Shown here: positions 51,746-59,668 of the stretch, piece by piece
How the letters are laid out: each line of letters begins with the position of its first letter
Position numbering within the stretch: the stretch's first letter is position 1
NCBI GenBank assembly: GCA_965222515.1
Contig: CBDCUE010000004.1
Location: forward strand, 1 to 59,668
Reading direction: 5' to 3'
DNA length: 59,668 nt
Source of the DNA: CBDCUE01 sp965222515
GTDB lineage: Bacteria; Pseudomonadota; Alphaproteobacteria; Rickettsiales; JABIRX01
Notes under the pieces: model-generated
Database searches by the model: none
Told to the model about the DNA's origin: nothing
What the model saw: only the letters and a program-made list of their open reading frames with translations
Program-made: the position numbers and the translations under genes

Positions 51746-54259
51746 ATGAATATAGAAAACTATCCATTTAGCTTAAGTGAAAAAGAATGGCAAAAAATAT
51801 GGCAAGAAAATAAAGTTTTTAAATTAGACAATAAAAATTTAGACAAAAAATATTATGTATTAGAAATGTTTCCCTATCCTTCAGGAGATATTCATATGGG
51901 ACATTTAAGAAATTATACTATTGGCGATGCTCTTGCTAGATTCAAGAAAATGCAAGGCTATCAAGTTATGCATCCTATGGGATTTGATTCATTTGGTCTT
52001 CCTGCTGAAAATGCTGCCATAGAAAAAAAAATCCATCCAAAAAAATGGACTAAAGAAAATATTAAAAAAATGAAAAAACAATTGCAAGAAATAGGTTTTT
52101 CTTATGATTGGGACAGAGAATTAGCTACTTGTGATCAAGAATATTACAAATATGAACAAAAGTTTTTTTTAGAGTTTTTTAAAAAAAATATTGCTTACAG
52201 AAAAGAAACTTTTGTAAATTGGGATCCAGTGGATAACACTATTTTGGCAAACGAGCAAGTAATTGATGGTAGAGGTTGGCGAAGTGGTGCAATAGTTGAA
52301 AAGAAAAAAATCAATAGTTGGTTTTTAAAAATTTCAGATTATTGCGAAGAACTATTGCAAGAATTAGACAATTTAAAAGAATGGCCAAATTCTGTTATTT
52401 CTATGCAAAAAAAATGGATTGGAAAATCACAAGGGGCAATGATTAACTTTGATATTTTTGGCAGAGACGATAAACTGGAAATATACACTACAAGGCCTGA
52501 AACAATTTTTGGTGCATCATTTTGTGCTATTGCAGCACAGCATCCTTTGGCAATAGAACTGTCTAAAGATAACAGTAAAATACTAGAATTTATTAATCAA
52601 TGCAATCAAATTTCAACTGCTCAAGAAGATATTGATAAAGCAGAGAAATTAGGTTTTGATACTGGTTTAAAAATCATTCATCCATTTAATAAAAACAAGT
52701 TATTGCCACTTTATATTGCAAATTTTGTTTTGATGGATTATGGCACGGGAGCAATTTTTGCCTGCCCTGCTCACGATGAAAGAGACAATCAATTTGCTAA
52801 AAAATATGATTTACCAATAATTCAAGTGATAAATGAAGAAAACAAATTAATTAATTCTGATTTTTTAAATGGCTTGAATATAGCTAATGCAAAAGATAAT
52901 ATTATTAGAAGATTGGAGCAAGACAACAAAGGACAGAAAAAAATAAATTATAGATTAAGAGATTGGGGGATTTCAAGGCAAAGATATTGGGGTTGTCCTA
53001 TTCCAATTATTTATTGTGATGATTGTTTGGTTGTGCCAGTTCCAGAAAAAGATTTGCCTGTTACACTGCCAGATGATATTTCTTTTGATAAATCAGGCAA
53101 TCCATTAGTTCATCATCCTAGCTGGAAATATACTAAATGCCCAAAATGTAATAAAGATGCAATCAGAGAAACTGATAGTTTTGATACATTTTTTGAATCT
53201 TCTTGGTATTTTTTTAGATTTTGTGATGCTCAAAATAATTCTGAGGCTTTTGACAAAAATATATCTGACAATTTACTTCCAGTAGATAAATATATTGGCG
53301 GAATTGAGCATGCAGTATTACATCTTCTTTATGCAAGATTTTTTACAAAAGCATTGAGCGATATAGGAAAAACTAAAATTAGAGAACCTTTCAAAGGTTT
53401 ACTTACTCAAGGAATGGTGACTCACTTATCTTTTAAGGATAAAAACAAAAATTGGCTTAATGTTGCAAATATTGAAAAGAAAAATGATAAATATTTTCTA
53501 AAAGATTCTGTTGAAGAGGTTTTTCCTGTAAGAGTTGAAAAAATGTCTAAATCAAAGAAAAACGGTATTAACCCCCAAAAAATTATTAAGAATTATGGGG
53601 TAGATACAGCTAGATTATTTATGTTATCTGATTCTCCGCCTGACAAGGATTTGGAATGGCAGGATGATAGTTTGGAAGGTTCTTTTAAATATTTAAATAA
53701 AATTTGGAATTTTGCAAATTTATTGAAGAAAAAATATGAGAATATTAAAGAATCTAGTGAAGCAGAATCTCATCAAGCAAAAAAATTATTAAATATAGCT
53801 CATAAAACTATTAAAAATGTTACTGAAGATTTAGAAAAAATGCATCTAAATAAAGCGATTGCTAAAATTAGAGAGTTAAGTAATGCTTTTATTTCTTACA
53901 CAATAGAAAATGATGTAGGGTTAATAAAATATGTTTTGCATATTTATGTTAAATTAATATCTCCAATTGCTCCTCATTTTGCCAATTCTTTATGGAGTAT
54001 TTTTGAACCAAAAACAGACATTGCTATAACATTATGGCCAAGATTTGATGAAAATCACTTGCAGGTTCAAGCTCAAGTAATAGCAGTTCAGATCAACGGA
54101 AAATTAAGAGCAACTTTTGAAATTTCTTTAGATACAAGCAAAGAAAGTCAAGAAAAACAAGCTTTAGAACTACCTAGTATAAAATCAAGGTTAGAGAAAA
54201 AAGAGATAAAAAAAATAATTACAATTCCTAGAAAGATTGTAAGTATTATTATTGCATAA
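51746..54259 (+). CDS. leuS: Leucyl-tRNA synthetase
   Basis: 837 residues, class I. HIGH signature as DIHMGHLRNYTIGD, the CP1 editing domain with TTRPETIFGA and GTGAIFACPAHDERD, a zinc-finger-like insert (CPKCNK), KMSKSKKNGINP and the C-terminal anticodon-binding domain are all present. It charges and proofreads tRNA-Leu. After its stop (54260-54385) only a short TTGTAA/TTACAA stem and no gene is seen. Confidence 0.97.
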   Translation: MNIENYPFSLSEKEWQKIWQENKVFKLDNKNLDKKYYVLEMFPYPSGDIHMGHLRNYTIGDALARFKKMQGYQVMHPMGFDSFGLPAENAAIEKKIHPKKWTKENIKKMKKQLQEIGFSYDWDRELATCDQEYYKYEQKFFLEFFKKNIAYRKETFVNWDPVDNTILANEQVIDGRGWRSGAIVEKKKINSWFLKISDYCEELLQELDNLKEWPNSVISMQKKWIGKSQGAMINFDIFGRDDKLEIYTTRPETIFGASFCAIAAQHPLAIELSKDNSKILEFINQCNQISTAQEDIDKAEKLGFDTGLKIIHPFNKNKLLPLYIANFVLMDYGTGAIFACPAHDERDNQFAKKYDLPIIQVINEENKLINSDFLNGLNIANAKDNIIRRLEQDNKGQKKINYRLRDWGISRQRYWGCPIPIIYCDDCLVVPVPEKDLPVTLPDDISFDKSGNPLVHHPSWKYTKCPKCNKDAIRETDSFDTFFESSWYFFRFCDAQNNSEAFDKNISDNLLPVDKYIGGIEHAVLHLLYARFFTKALSDIGKTKIREPFKGLLTQGMVTHLSFKDKNKNWLNVANIEKKNDKYFLKDSVEEVFPVRVEKMSKSKKNGINPQKIIKNYGVDTARLFMLSDSPPDKDLEWQDDSLEGSFKYLNKIWNFANLLKKKYENIKESSEAESHQAKKLLNIAHKTIKNVTEDLEKMHLNKAIAKIRELSNAFISYTIENDVGLIKYVLHIYVKLISPIAPHFANSLWSIFEPKTDIAITLWPRFDENHLQVQAQVIAVQINGKLRATFEISLDTSKESQEKQALELPSIKSRLEKKEIKKIITIPRKIVSIIIA

Positions 54260-54385
54260 TTGTAAAATTACAAAAAAGCACCGAAAAACCCCTGGGCTAG
54301 ATCGTTATCAGTAAATTTAAAGATTGTGAATATTTTTAATATAGAACACCTTTTGACCCCTTTTCTTCTTGCTTTAGATTTTTAA

Positions 54386-54682
54386 TTATACTCTTTCATA
54401 TTTCTTATGCCTAACATCTAACTCTTTGGCAATATCATCAAAACTTAGATTTTTTTCTTTTAACAAAATTAATAAATGAAAAAATAAATCAGTTGCTTCG
54501 CTAACTAATCTTTCATCAGTTTCGCTAAGTGCTGCAATTACAGTTTCTACCCCCTCCTCTCCAACTTTTTGAGCAATTTTTATTAATCCTTGCTCAAATA
54601 ATTCTGTAACATAGGAATTTTTAGATGGTTCTTTTTTTCTTAAAGAGATTGTTTGCTCAATCTCTTCTATTATTTTATACAT
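54386..54682 (-). CDS. hisE: Phosphoribosyl-ATP pyrophosphatase HisE
   Basis: 98 residues, all alpha. The KVGEEGVETVIAALSE helix and the SEATDLFFHLLILL helix hold the acidic metal-binding residues of the HisE/MazG-like fold. SYVTELFEQG is the HisE start motif. It cuts phosphoribosyl-ATP in step 2 of histidine biosynthesis. No other his gene is nearby, so whether the pathway is complete is unknown; a lone HisE-like protein might instead act as a house-cleaning NTP pyrophosphatase. Confidence 0.85.
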   Translation of the reverse strand: MYKIIEEIEQTISLRKKEPSKNSYVTELFEQGLIKIAQKVGEEGVETVIAALSETDERLVSEATDLFFHLLILLKEKNLSFDDIAKELDVRHKKYERV

Positions 54683-54735
54683 AATTTTTAGTTTATTTTA
54701 TGATTATAAGACTACCATAAGAAGAATGTTAAAAT

Positions 54736-56007
54736 TTAAAAAAAGATATAAAAAATTGATTTATTACTTACCAAAAATAATTTTTTATTATAAATTACTG
54801 GTGAGTGATAAACTCCTGTTGGTATTTTTATTTCATCCAATAAATGTCCATGAGAATAATTGAATGTTAATAATTTACCACAATTACTATTTACTGCCAC
54901 ATTATCATCTATTACCACTGGGCTAGAGAAACTGCAATTCTCATATTCTTCTTGATTTACAAAAATTTTATCCAAATCATAAAACCATTTTATTTTTCCA
55001 TTTTTTCTAGTTACTGCTACTAAATTATTATCATCATCTATTAAAAAAATTAACTTATTAGTAAGCCAAATATTTTTATTAGAGCTTAATTTTAATTGCC
55101 AGTTTTTTAAACCTGAAAATAATTTATATGAAGTAAAATAACCATTATTTGCTATAGTATAAATGTTTTCTTTATAAACCACAGGAGTTGATACTATATC
55201 TTCAAAATTCAATTTCTCACTATTTATCTCACCTTGATATAATTTTTCTTGCCAAATAACATCTCCATTTTTACTGTCAGCAACTTTTATTTCTCCTTTG
55301 CTCGTTCCAAATATTAATATTTTATCTTCTGCAATAACAAAATCTGATTTGCCGTAAATATTTGCTAATTTCCCCAAAAATTCTTTTTTCCATAAAATCT
55401 TGCCATCTAAATATGATAATGCATATATATTTCCATCTAAACTTTTAATAAATAATCTACCTCTATTTATATGAGGACTAGATTTTATTGCTCCTTGAAA
55501 TGTTTTCTGCCATTTTATCAAACCTGTATTTTTATCTAAAGCAAAAAGATCATTTGCACCGCTAGTATAAAATAACATATTTTTATATATTGCTATATTA
55601 GGTTGTAAATGATTAAGTCTTTTTTTGTTTTTTATTAAAGGATTATACCAATTTCTTGTTAAAGTTTTAATATTATAACTATAAACACCTCCTTTAATAC
55701 TAGTTAAATAAATATTATCATCAATTATGATAGGTTTATAGTAATAAGGAAAATTAGTTTTTCTTCTAGAATATGCTTTTTGATCTTTATGAGTAAAATC
55801 TTCTAAATTATTTAATTTAATATTTCCTGAATACTTTTTTGCTTTTTCAGCACTAATATAAAATTCTAAATCTTTGATAATCTCATTAGCTTGTAATTTA
55901 GAGACTAAAAATACATTTATGCTATCCTTTTCTTTTACTACTTTAGCATCTTTACTACAAGAGACTAACAAACTAAACGAAAATATAAAAAAGAATATAT
56001 ATTTCAT
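54736..56007 (-). CDS. bamB: Outer-membrane assembly lipoprotein BamB
   Basis: 423 residues. Lipoprotein signal IFSFSLLVSCSKDAK with lipobox LVSC, then repeated PQQ-like beta-propeller blades (FALDKNTGLIKWQKTF, YALSYLDGKILWKKEF, KVADSKNGDVIWQEKL, AVTRKNGKIKWFYDL). It is part of the BAM complex that inserts outer-membrane barrels such as the porin here. The YfgM-like gene precedes it, as in E. coli. Confidence 0.88.
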   Translation of the reverse strand: MKYIFFFIFSFSLLVSCSKDAKVVKEKDSINVFLVSKLQANEIIKDLEFYISAEKAKKYSGNIKLNNLEDFTHKDQKAYSRRKTNFPYYYKPIIIDDNIYLTSIKGGVYSYNIKTLTRNWYNPLIKNKKRLNHLQPNIAIYKNMLFYTSGANDLFALDKNTGLIKWQKTFQGAIKSSPHINRGRLFIKSLDGNIYALSYLDGKILWKKEFLGKLANIYGKSDFVIAEDKILIFGTSKGEIKVADSKNGDVIWQEKLYQGEINSEKLNFEDIVSTPVVYKENIYTIANNGYFTSYKLFSGLKNWQLKLSSNKNIWLTNKLIFLIDDDNNLVAVTRKNGKIKWFYDLDKIFVNQEEYENCSFSSPVVIDDNVAVNSNCGKLLTFNYSHGHLLDEIKIPTGVYHSPVIYNKKLFLVSNKSIFYIFF

Positions 56008-56011
56008 TGCC

Positions 56012-56647
56012 CTAATTTATTAATTGTAACAATTGAATTGCAAACTTTTTGATTTCTTGAGGGGCTTCCTTCTCACTTAAAATTTTATTTATTTCATTAA
56101 TAGCTAATGATTTTTTCTTTCTTTGAAAATATCCCAAAGCTCTAATTTCAATAATGTTCCAATAAAATATATTGTTATTAGATAATTGATTAAGTAAATC
56201 TATGTATTCTTTTTTAGATGGTAATTGAAAAACTAAATAATTCAACATTAATTCAGCATAATCCTGATATAGTTTTTTGATCTTCTTTTTATTCTTAATT
56301 ATAATCAAACTATCATATGCTTCTTGATATTGTTTTTCCCCAATATAATAATCTGCCTTTTTAAAAATAGAATATATTTTGTGATTAGCTCCGCTATCTT
56401 TGATTAAATCCTCTAATCTAGTTTTGTATTGAAAATCTGTTTTTCCTTGATAAATATTTAAAGCATTAAATAACCTAACAGAATCTTTTATATTTTTGTT
56501 TAATTTATATTCTCTGACAAAAAAATATCCAGCAATTAAAACAACTATAATACTTATAGCAGAAATGATATATTTACCATATTTCTTCCAGATAAGCAGA
56601 TATTTTTCTTTATCAAGCTCATCTCTTACCTCATCAAATAAATCCAT
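56012..56647 (-). CDS. YfgM-like membrane-anchored TPR protein
   Basis: 211 residues: a short acidic cytoplasmic start (MDLFDEVRDELDKEK), one membrane helix (YIISAISIIVVLIAGYFF) and a helical TPR_21-type periplasmic domain. YfgM assists SecYEG and periplasmic chaperones. It lies four bases before bamB, matching the yfgM-bamB order of other Proteobacteria. Confidence 0.8.
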   Translation of the reverse strand: MDLFDEVRDELDKEKYLLIWKKYGKYIISAISIIVVLIAGYFFVREYKLNKNIKDSVRLFNALNIYQGKTDFQYKTRLEDLIKDSGANHKIYSIFKKADYYIGEKQYQEAYDSLIIIKNKKKIKKLYQDYAELMLNYLVFQLPSKKEYIDLLNQLSNNNIFYWNIIEIRALGYFQRKKKSLAINEINKILSEKEAPQEIKKFAIQLLQLIN

Positions 56648-56750
56648 TTTTATATTTTTTAAATTATAATTTAATACAATTATAATTCTAGTGAATTAAA
56701 ACTCTATTATTTATTAATAAATAATTATTATTTAATTAATAACCGCAACT

Positions 56751-57947
56751 TTATATTTTTAAAATAATGTTTTTTATTAACTCCAAAGCAATTTTGTCTT
56801 TGCTACCTTGAATTTTACTTGTCTTTCCTGATTTGTCTATAATAATAATATTGTTATTTTCACTATTAAAAACCTTGCCTCCTTTCACATCATTTAAAAT
56901 AATATAATCACATTTTTTTTTTACTAATTTCTGCTTGGAGTTTTTTAAATGATTATCTGTTTCTGCCGAGAATCCTATCAGTGTTTCTGGCCTGTTTTTA
57001 TGAATTGATGTTGCTTGCAAAATATCTGGGTTTTTTACTAATGATAAATTTATAACATCCTCTTCTTCTGTTTTTTTTATTTTATTTTTTGTTATGTTTT
57101 TTACCTTAAAATCAGCTACTGCTGCCACAAAAAAACCATAATCATATTTGCTATTTTCTATTTCTTTAAAAACCTCTTTATGCATCTTATCTGTTGAGAA
57201 GGCCTCTATCACTCTTGCCTTTGCTGGCATTCTGCAATTGCTATTTGCTTTTATAATCGTTACCTTAGCTCCATATTCTAGTAATTTTCTAGCAATTGCC
57301 ACCCCCTGCTTACCCGAAGAAAAATTACTAATATATCTAACCTCATCTATTTTTTCTATTGTGCCACCCAAAGTTATTAGAACTTTTTTACCCTGTAATT
57401 TATTTTTATATAAAAAGAAATTTTTTAGCTGCTTGAATACTTCTTGTTCATTTTTTATCCTTCCTTCTCCCTCTTCAGCACAAGCCATTTTACCAGATTC
57501 TGGATAAATTATTTCTATGTTACTGTTTTTTTCTAATTTTTCTATATTTTCTTGAGTAATTTTATTATGCCACATTTCAACATTCATTGCAGCTGCCAAA
57601 AAAATAGGCTTATTGCAAGCAATAATGGTAGCTGTTGCTAAATCATCAGCTATTCCTCCTGAAATTTTAGCAATAAAACTTGCTGTTGCTGGATAAATCA
57701 AAACCAAATCATTTTTTCTTGATAATTCTATATGATCTATCTTACCTTCTAATTTATTATCAAACAAATCATCATATATAGGTACATTATTTAATGAATT
57801 AAATGTTAATGGAGTAATAAATTTTTTTGCTGATTCTGTTAAAACAACATCAACATCAATATTATTATTCTTGCATAAACTAATAATTTCTAATGATTTA
57901 TAATTAGCAATTCCTCCTGTTACTATTAATAACAATGATTTCTTCAT
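56751..57947 (-). CDS. coaBC: Bifunctional phosphopantothenoylcysteine decarboxylase/synthetase
   Basis: 398 residues. CoaC part: FMN-binding flavoprotein with GGIANYKSLE, PATASFIAKISGGIADDLAT and PLFLAAAMNVEMW-like AAAMNVEMWH. CoaB part: ITLGGTIEKIDEVRYISNFSSGKQG and a late KNPDILQ motif. It makes 4'-phosphopantetheine for coenzyme A. Its ATG overlaps the virB11 stop (ATGA), an unusual partner for a secretion operon. Confidence 0.95.
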   Translation of the reverse strand: MKKSLLLIVTGGIANYKSLEIISLCKNNNIDVDVVLTESAKKFITPLTFNSLNNVPIYDDLFDNKLEGKIDHIELSRKNDLVLIYPATASFIAKISGGIADDLATATIIACNKPIFLAAAMNVEMWHNKITQENIEKLEKNSNIEIIYPESGKMACAEEGEGRIKNEQEVFKQLKNFFLYKNKLQGKKVLITLGGTIEKIDEVRYISNFSSGKQGVAIARKLLEYGAKVTIIKANSNCRMPAKARVIEAFSTDKMHKEVFKEIENSKYDYGFFVAAVADFKVKNITKNKIKKTEEEDVINLSLVKNPDILQATSIHKNRPETLIGFSAETDNHLKNSKQKLVKKKCDYIILNDVKGGKVFNSENNNIIIIDKSGKTSKIQGSKDKIALELIKNIILKI

Positions 57948-58945
57948 ATTTTATAACCTTTCTTTTTCAAATCCTCTAACACCTTAAAATAAATTTTAGA
58001 AACAAACCTCACTCCTCCAGCTCCTCTTTTTAACTGCACCACTATATCTATTACATTATGAATATATTTGTCTATTTCATCAGGAGATATTCCTAACCCT
58101 GCTTGCAATACCATAAGTTTTAATTGCTCAAAGGCCATTATAGGAGTGTCAGCATGCAAAGTTGCAATAGATCCTGGATGACCTGTATTAATTGCTCTTA
58201 AAAAACTAAAAGCCTCGGCCCCTCTTAACTCTCCTACAATAATTCTATCAGGCCTCAACCTAAGACAGGCCTCAATTAAATCTTGGGTAGTAACTTTGGC
58301 TCTTCCTTGCCCTCCTTTAGACACTAAAAGATGAACTTTGTTTTTGTGAGGTAAATCAACTTCTCTTGCATCTTCAATAGTAATTAATCTTTCTTCTTCA
58401 GGTATAGCAGCAAACATCGCATTGGCAAAAGTAGTTTTTCCAGAAGATGTTCCACCACTTACAATAATGTTTTTCTTATAAGAAACCGCTTTTGCTAAAA
58501 AATTTTTTATATCTTTATTCTTTATTAATTTTACCAATTCTATATCTTCTTTTTTTACTTCTTCAGAAAAACTAGCATCTTTAAAAGCACCCATTTTTTC
58601 ATAATCATCCAAATTCCAATGCAAACTTGATTGCTTTCTAATAGAAAATATTATTGTTCCTGTCTCACAAGCAGGAGGAAAAACTATTTGCACTCTATAA
58701 CCAGCAGGCAAAGTAGCAGATAATAAAGGATGCTCTTCATCTATTTTTTGCTCTGTTGATTGAGCAATTAATCTACTAAGACCTTTTAAATGCTCCATAG
58801 TAAATTCTTCTATTCTCTCCATTCTAATCTCCCCCATTTTTTCTACCCAAACTTCTTGAGCCCTATTAATAGATACTTCGCTCACCCCCTCTTCTGCAAA
58901 AATTTCATTTAGTGGTTTTAAATATGTTTCAAGTGCTGTATGCAT
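57944..58945 (-). CDS. virB11: Type IV secretion ATPase VirB11
   Basis: 333 residues. An N-terminal alpha/beta domain is followed by the RecA-like domain: Walker A GGTSSGKTTFA, the Asp box LITIEDAREVDLP, Walker B-like RPDRIIVGELRGAEAF and the His box TGHPGSIATLHAD. It is the hexameric traffic ATPase at the inner-membrane base of a VirB/Rvh-type T4SS. It starts five bases after the virB10 stop. virD4, which often follows virB11 in Rickettsiales, is replaced by coaBC here. Confidence 0.96.
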   Translation of the reverse strand: MHTALETYLKPLNEIFAEEGVSEVSINRAQEVWVEKMGEIRMERIEEFTMEHLKGLSRLIAQSTEQKIDEEHPLLSATLPAGYRVQIVFPPACETGTIIFSIRKQSSLHWNLDDYEKMGAFKDASFSEEVKKEDIELVKLIKNKDIKNFLAKAVSYKKNIIVSGGTSSGKTTFANAMFAAIPEEERLITIEDAREVDLPHKNKVHLLVSKGGQGRAKVTTQDLIEACLRLRPDRIIVGELRGAEAFSFLRAINTGHPGSIATLHADTPIMAFEQLKLMVLQAGLGISPDEIDKYIHNVIDIVVQLKRGAGGVRFVSKIYFKVLEDLKKKGYKI

Positions 58946-58950
58946 AATTT

Positions 58951-59668
58951 TTAATTAAGTAAAATAGATTCGCTTTCTTCAGGAAAGATTAAATCTTGAT
59001 TAACAAATATTTTTATTCTACTTCCATGAGGAATAGTAATAGTGGGATTATTATCTAATGCATCTTGTAAAATATTTTTAGCTACCGTTGAAATATTTCT
59101 TATCACTTCTTGAGTAGCAAGATTAGTAGAATTAGTAGTGGTTGTAGTTGAACCAGAATTATTACTTGTGCTTACTTGATCTCTAGCACCTGTAATTTCA
59201 TCCGCTGCAAGAGCTGTACCTACTGTAATTAAACTTAATAATATTGAATTATTAAATATTTGCAAATATTTTCTATCAACAGAACCTCCCACTCCACTTC
59301 TACCAAATTGATCAGTAGAAGGTGAGTTTATCGTTATATCTACCGCATCTGGTCTAATTAATCTACTCCAATCTATAGCAACTCTTACTTGAGATTTAGA
59401 GGATATTGTTCCATAAGAACCTATCAATCTTGAACCTTTAGGTATTAATATTTTTATCGCCAAAATCTGCATAAACATCTCTTGAAACTATAGCTCTTAC
59501 CTTTCCTTGCAGATCAGTATTTATTGCTGTTTCTAACACTGCTTCAATCAGCTTTCCTTGTGCTATTGTTTGCAGTGGGTATTTTATTTTTGTTGCTGTA
59601 GTATTAACTGCTCCACTAGTTGCTAATTGCTTTTCTTCTTGAATTTTATCTGCAAGCAATTGCTCATC
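58951..59668 (-). pseudogene. virB10: Type IV secretion protein VirB10, C-terminal part, frameshifted and cut by the window edge
   Basis: The upstream frame, open from base 59668, reads KYPLQTIAQGKLIEAVLETA and SRDVYADFGD, then goes off frame. The downstream frame continues ILIPKGSRLIGSYG, VDITINSPSTDQFGRSGVGG and on to 58951, the VirB10/TraF C-terminal barrel and antenna region. Removing one base from the run of five T (plus strand, 59451-59455) gives an unbroken SRDVYADFGDKILIPKGSRLIG-type join, as in intact VirB10. So only a single-base insertion breaks it. The N-terminal cytoplasmic, membrane and proline-rich parts lie outside the window. Confidence 0.88.

Overview
The window is very AT-rich, densely packed DNA from a host-associated Gram-negative bacterium. 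It most resembles an alphaproteobacterium of the order Rickettsiales. The evidence is VirB10/VirB11-type secretion genes at the right edge, Rickettsiales-like porin and TlyC genes, and alphaproteobacterial gene orders (rnd-kdsD-lpt, argS-SPOR-nagZ, truB-rpsO-pnp). It is less reduced than Rickettsia or the Anaplasmataceae: it keeps LPS genes (lpxC, kdsD, lptB, lptC/A), peptidoglycan genes (class A PBP, nagZ), the MEP isoprenoid gene dxs, a glycine cleavage system, hisE and a full-length (p)ppGpp synthetase/hydrolase. The family cannot be fixed from this window.

Layout. 1-2.5 kb: a Rieske oxygenase and its reductase (glycine-betaine-demethylase type), then a hairpin repeat and a dead ISAs1 transposase. 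2.5-10.2 kb: an ABC-F protein, an ABC exporter ATPase translationally coupled to three PilMN/PilO/PilP-like genes, an RND/MMPL transporter and rpiB. 10.4-12.9 kb: an internally deleted IS3 remnant, a class A PBP and a tRNA with CAT anticodon. 13-18.5 kb: lptB, an apparent LptC-LptA fusion, kdsD, rnd, iscA, iscU, hemD and a small outer-membrane barrel. 18.5-29 kb: a subtilisin-type autotransporter lipoprotein, then truB-rpsO-pnp-gcvT-gcvH-gcvPA-gcvPB, the last broken by a one-base frameshift. 29-33.4 kb: lpxC, ctaB, a secreted cyclophilin, tRNA-Arg, an orphan HlyC-type toxin acyltransferase, ruvC and yebC. 33.4-35.7 kb: a highly divergent serine-hydroxymethyltransferase-like protein with a large insertion, behind a consensus promoter and a perfect palindrome. 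35.8-47.6 kb: a long minus-strand run (rsh, tlyC, ybaB, yejB, TPR, nagZ, SPOR, argS, MNT/HEPN pair, HAD, def, ABC-2 permease). 47.8-54.3 kb: dxs, a pair of inverted three-hairpin repeats, a porin and leuS. 54.4-59.7 kb: hisE, bamB, a YfgM-like TPR protein, coaBC, virB11 and a frameshifted partial virB10.

Functionally this is mostly envelope biogenesis plus translation and one-carbon/glycine metabolism. The less ordinary items are the SHMT-like protein, the orphan toxin acyltransferase, the pilus-like platform coupled to an ABC ATPase, the LptC-LptA fusion and the covarying hairpin repeats. Two otherwise intact genes (gcvPB, virB10) are each broken by one extra base in a homopolymer, so sequencing error is a live alternative to real decay.
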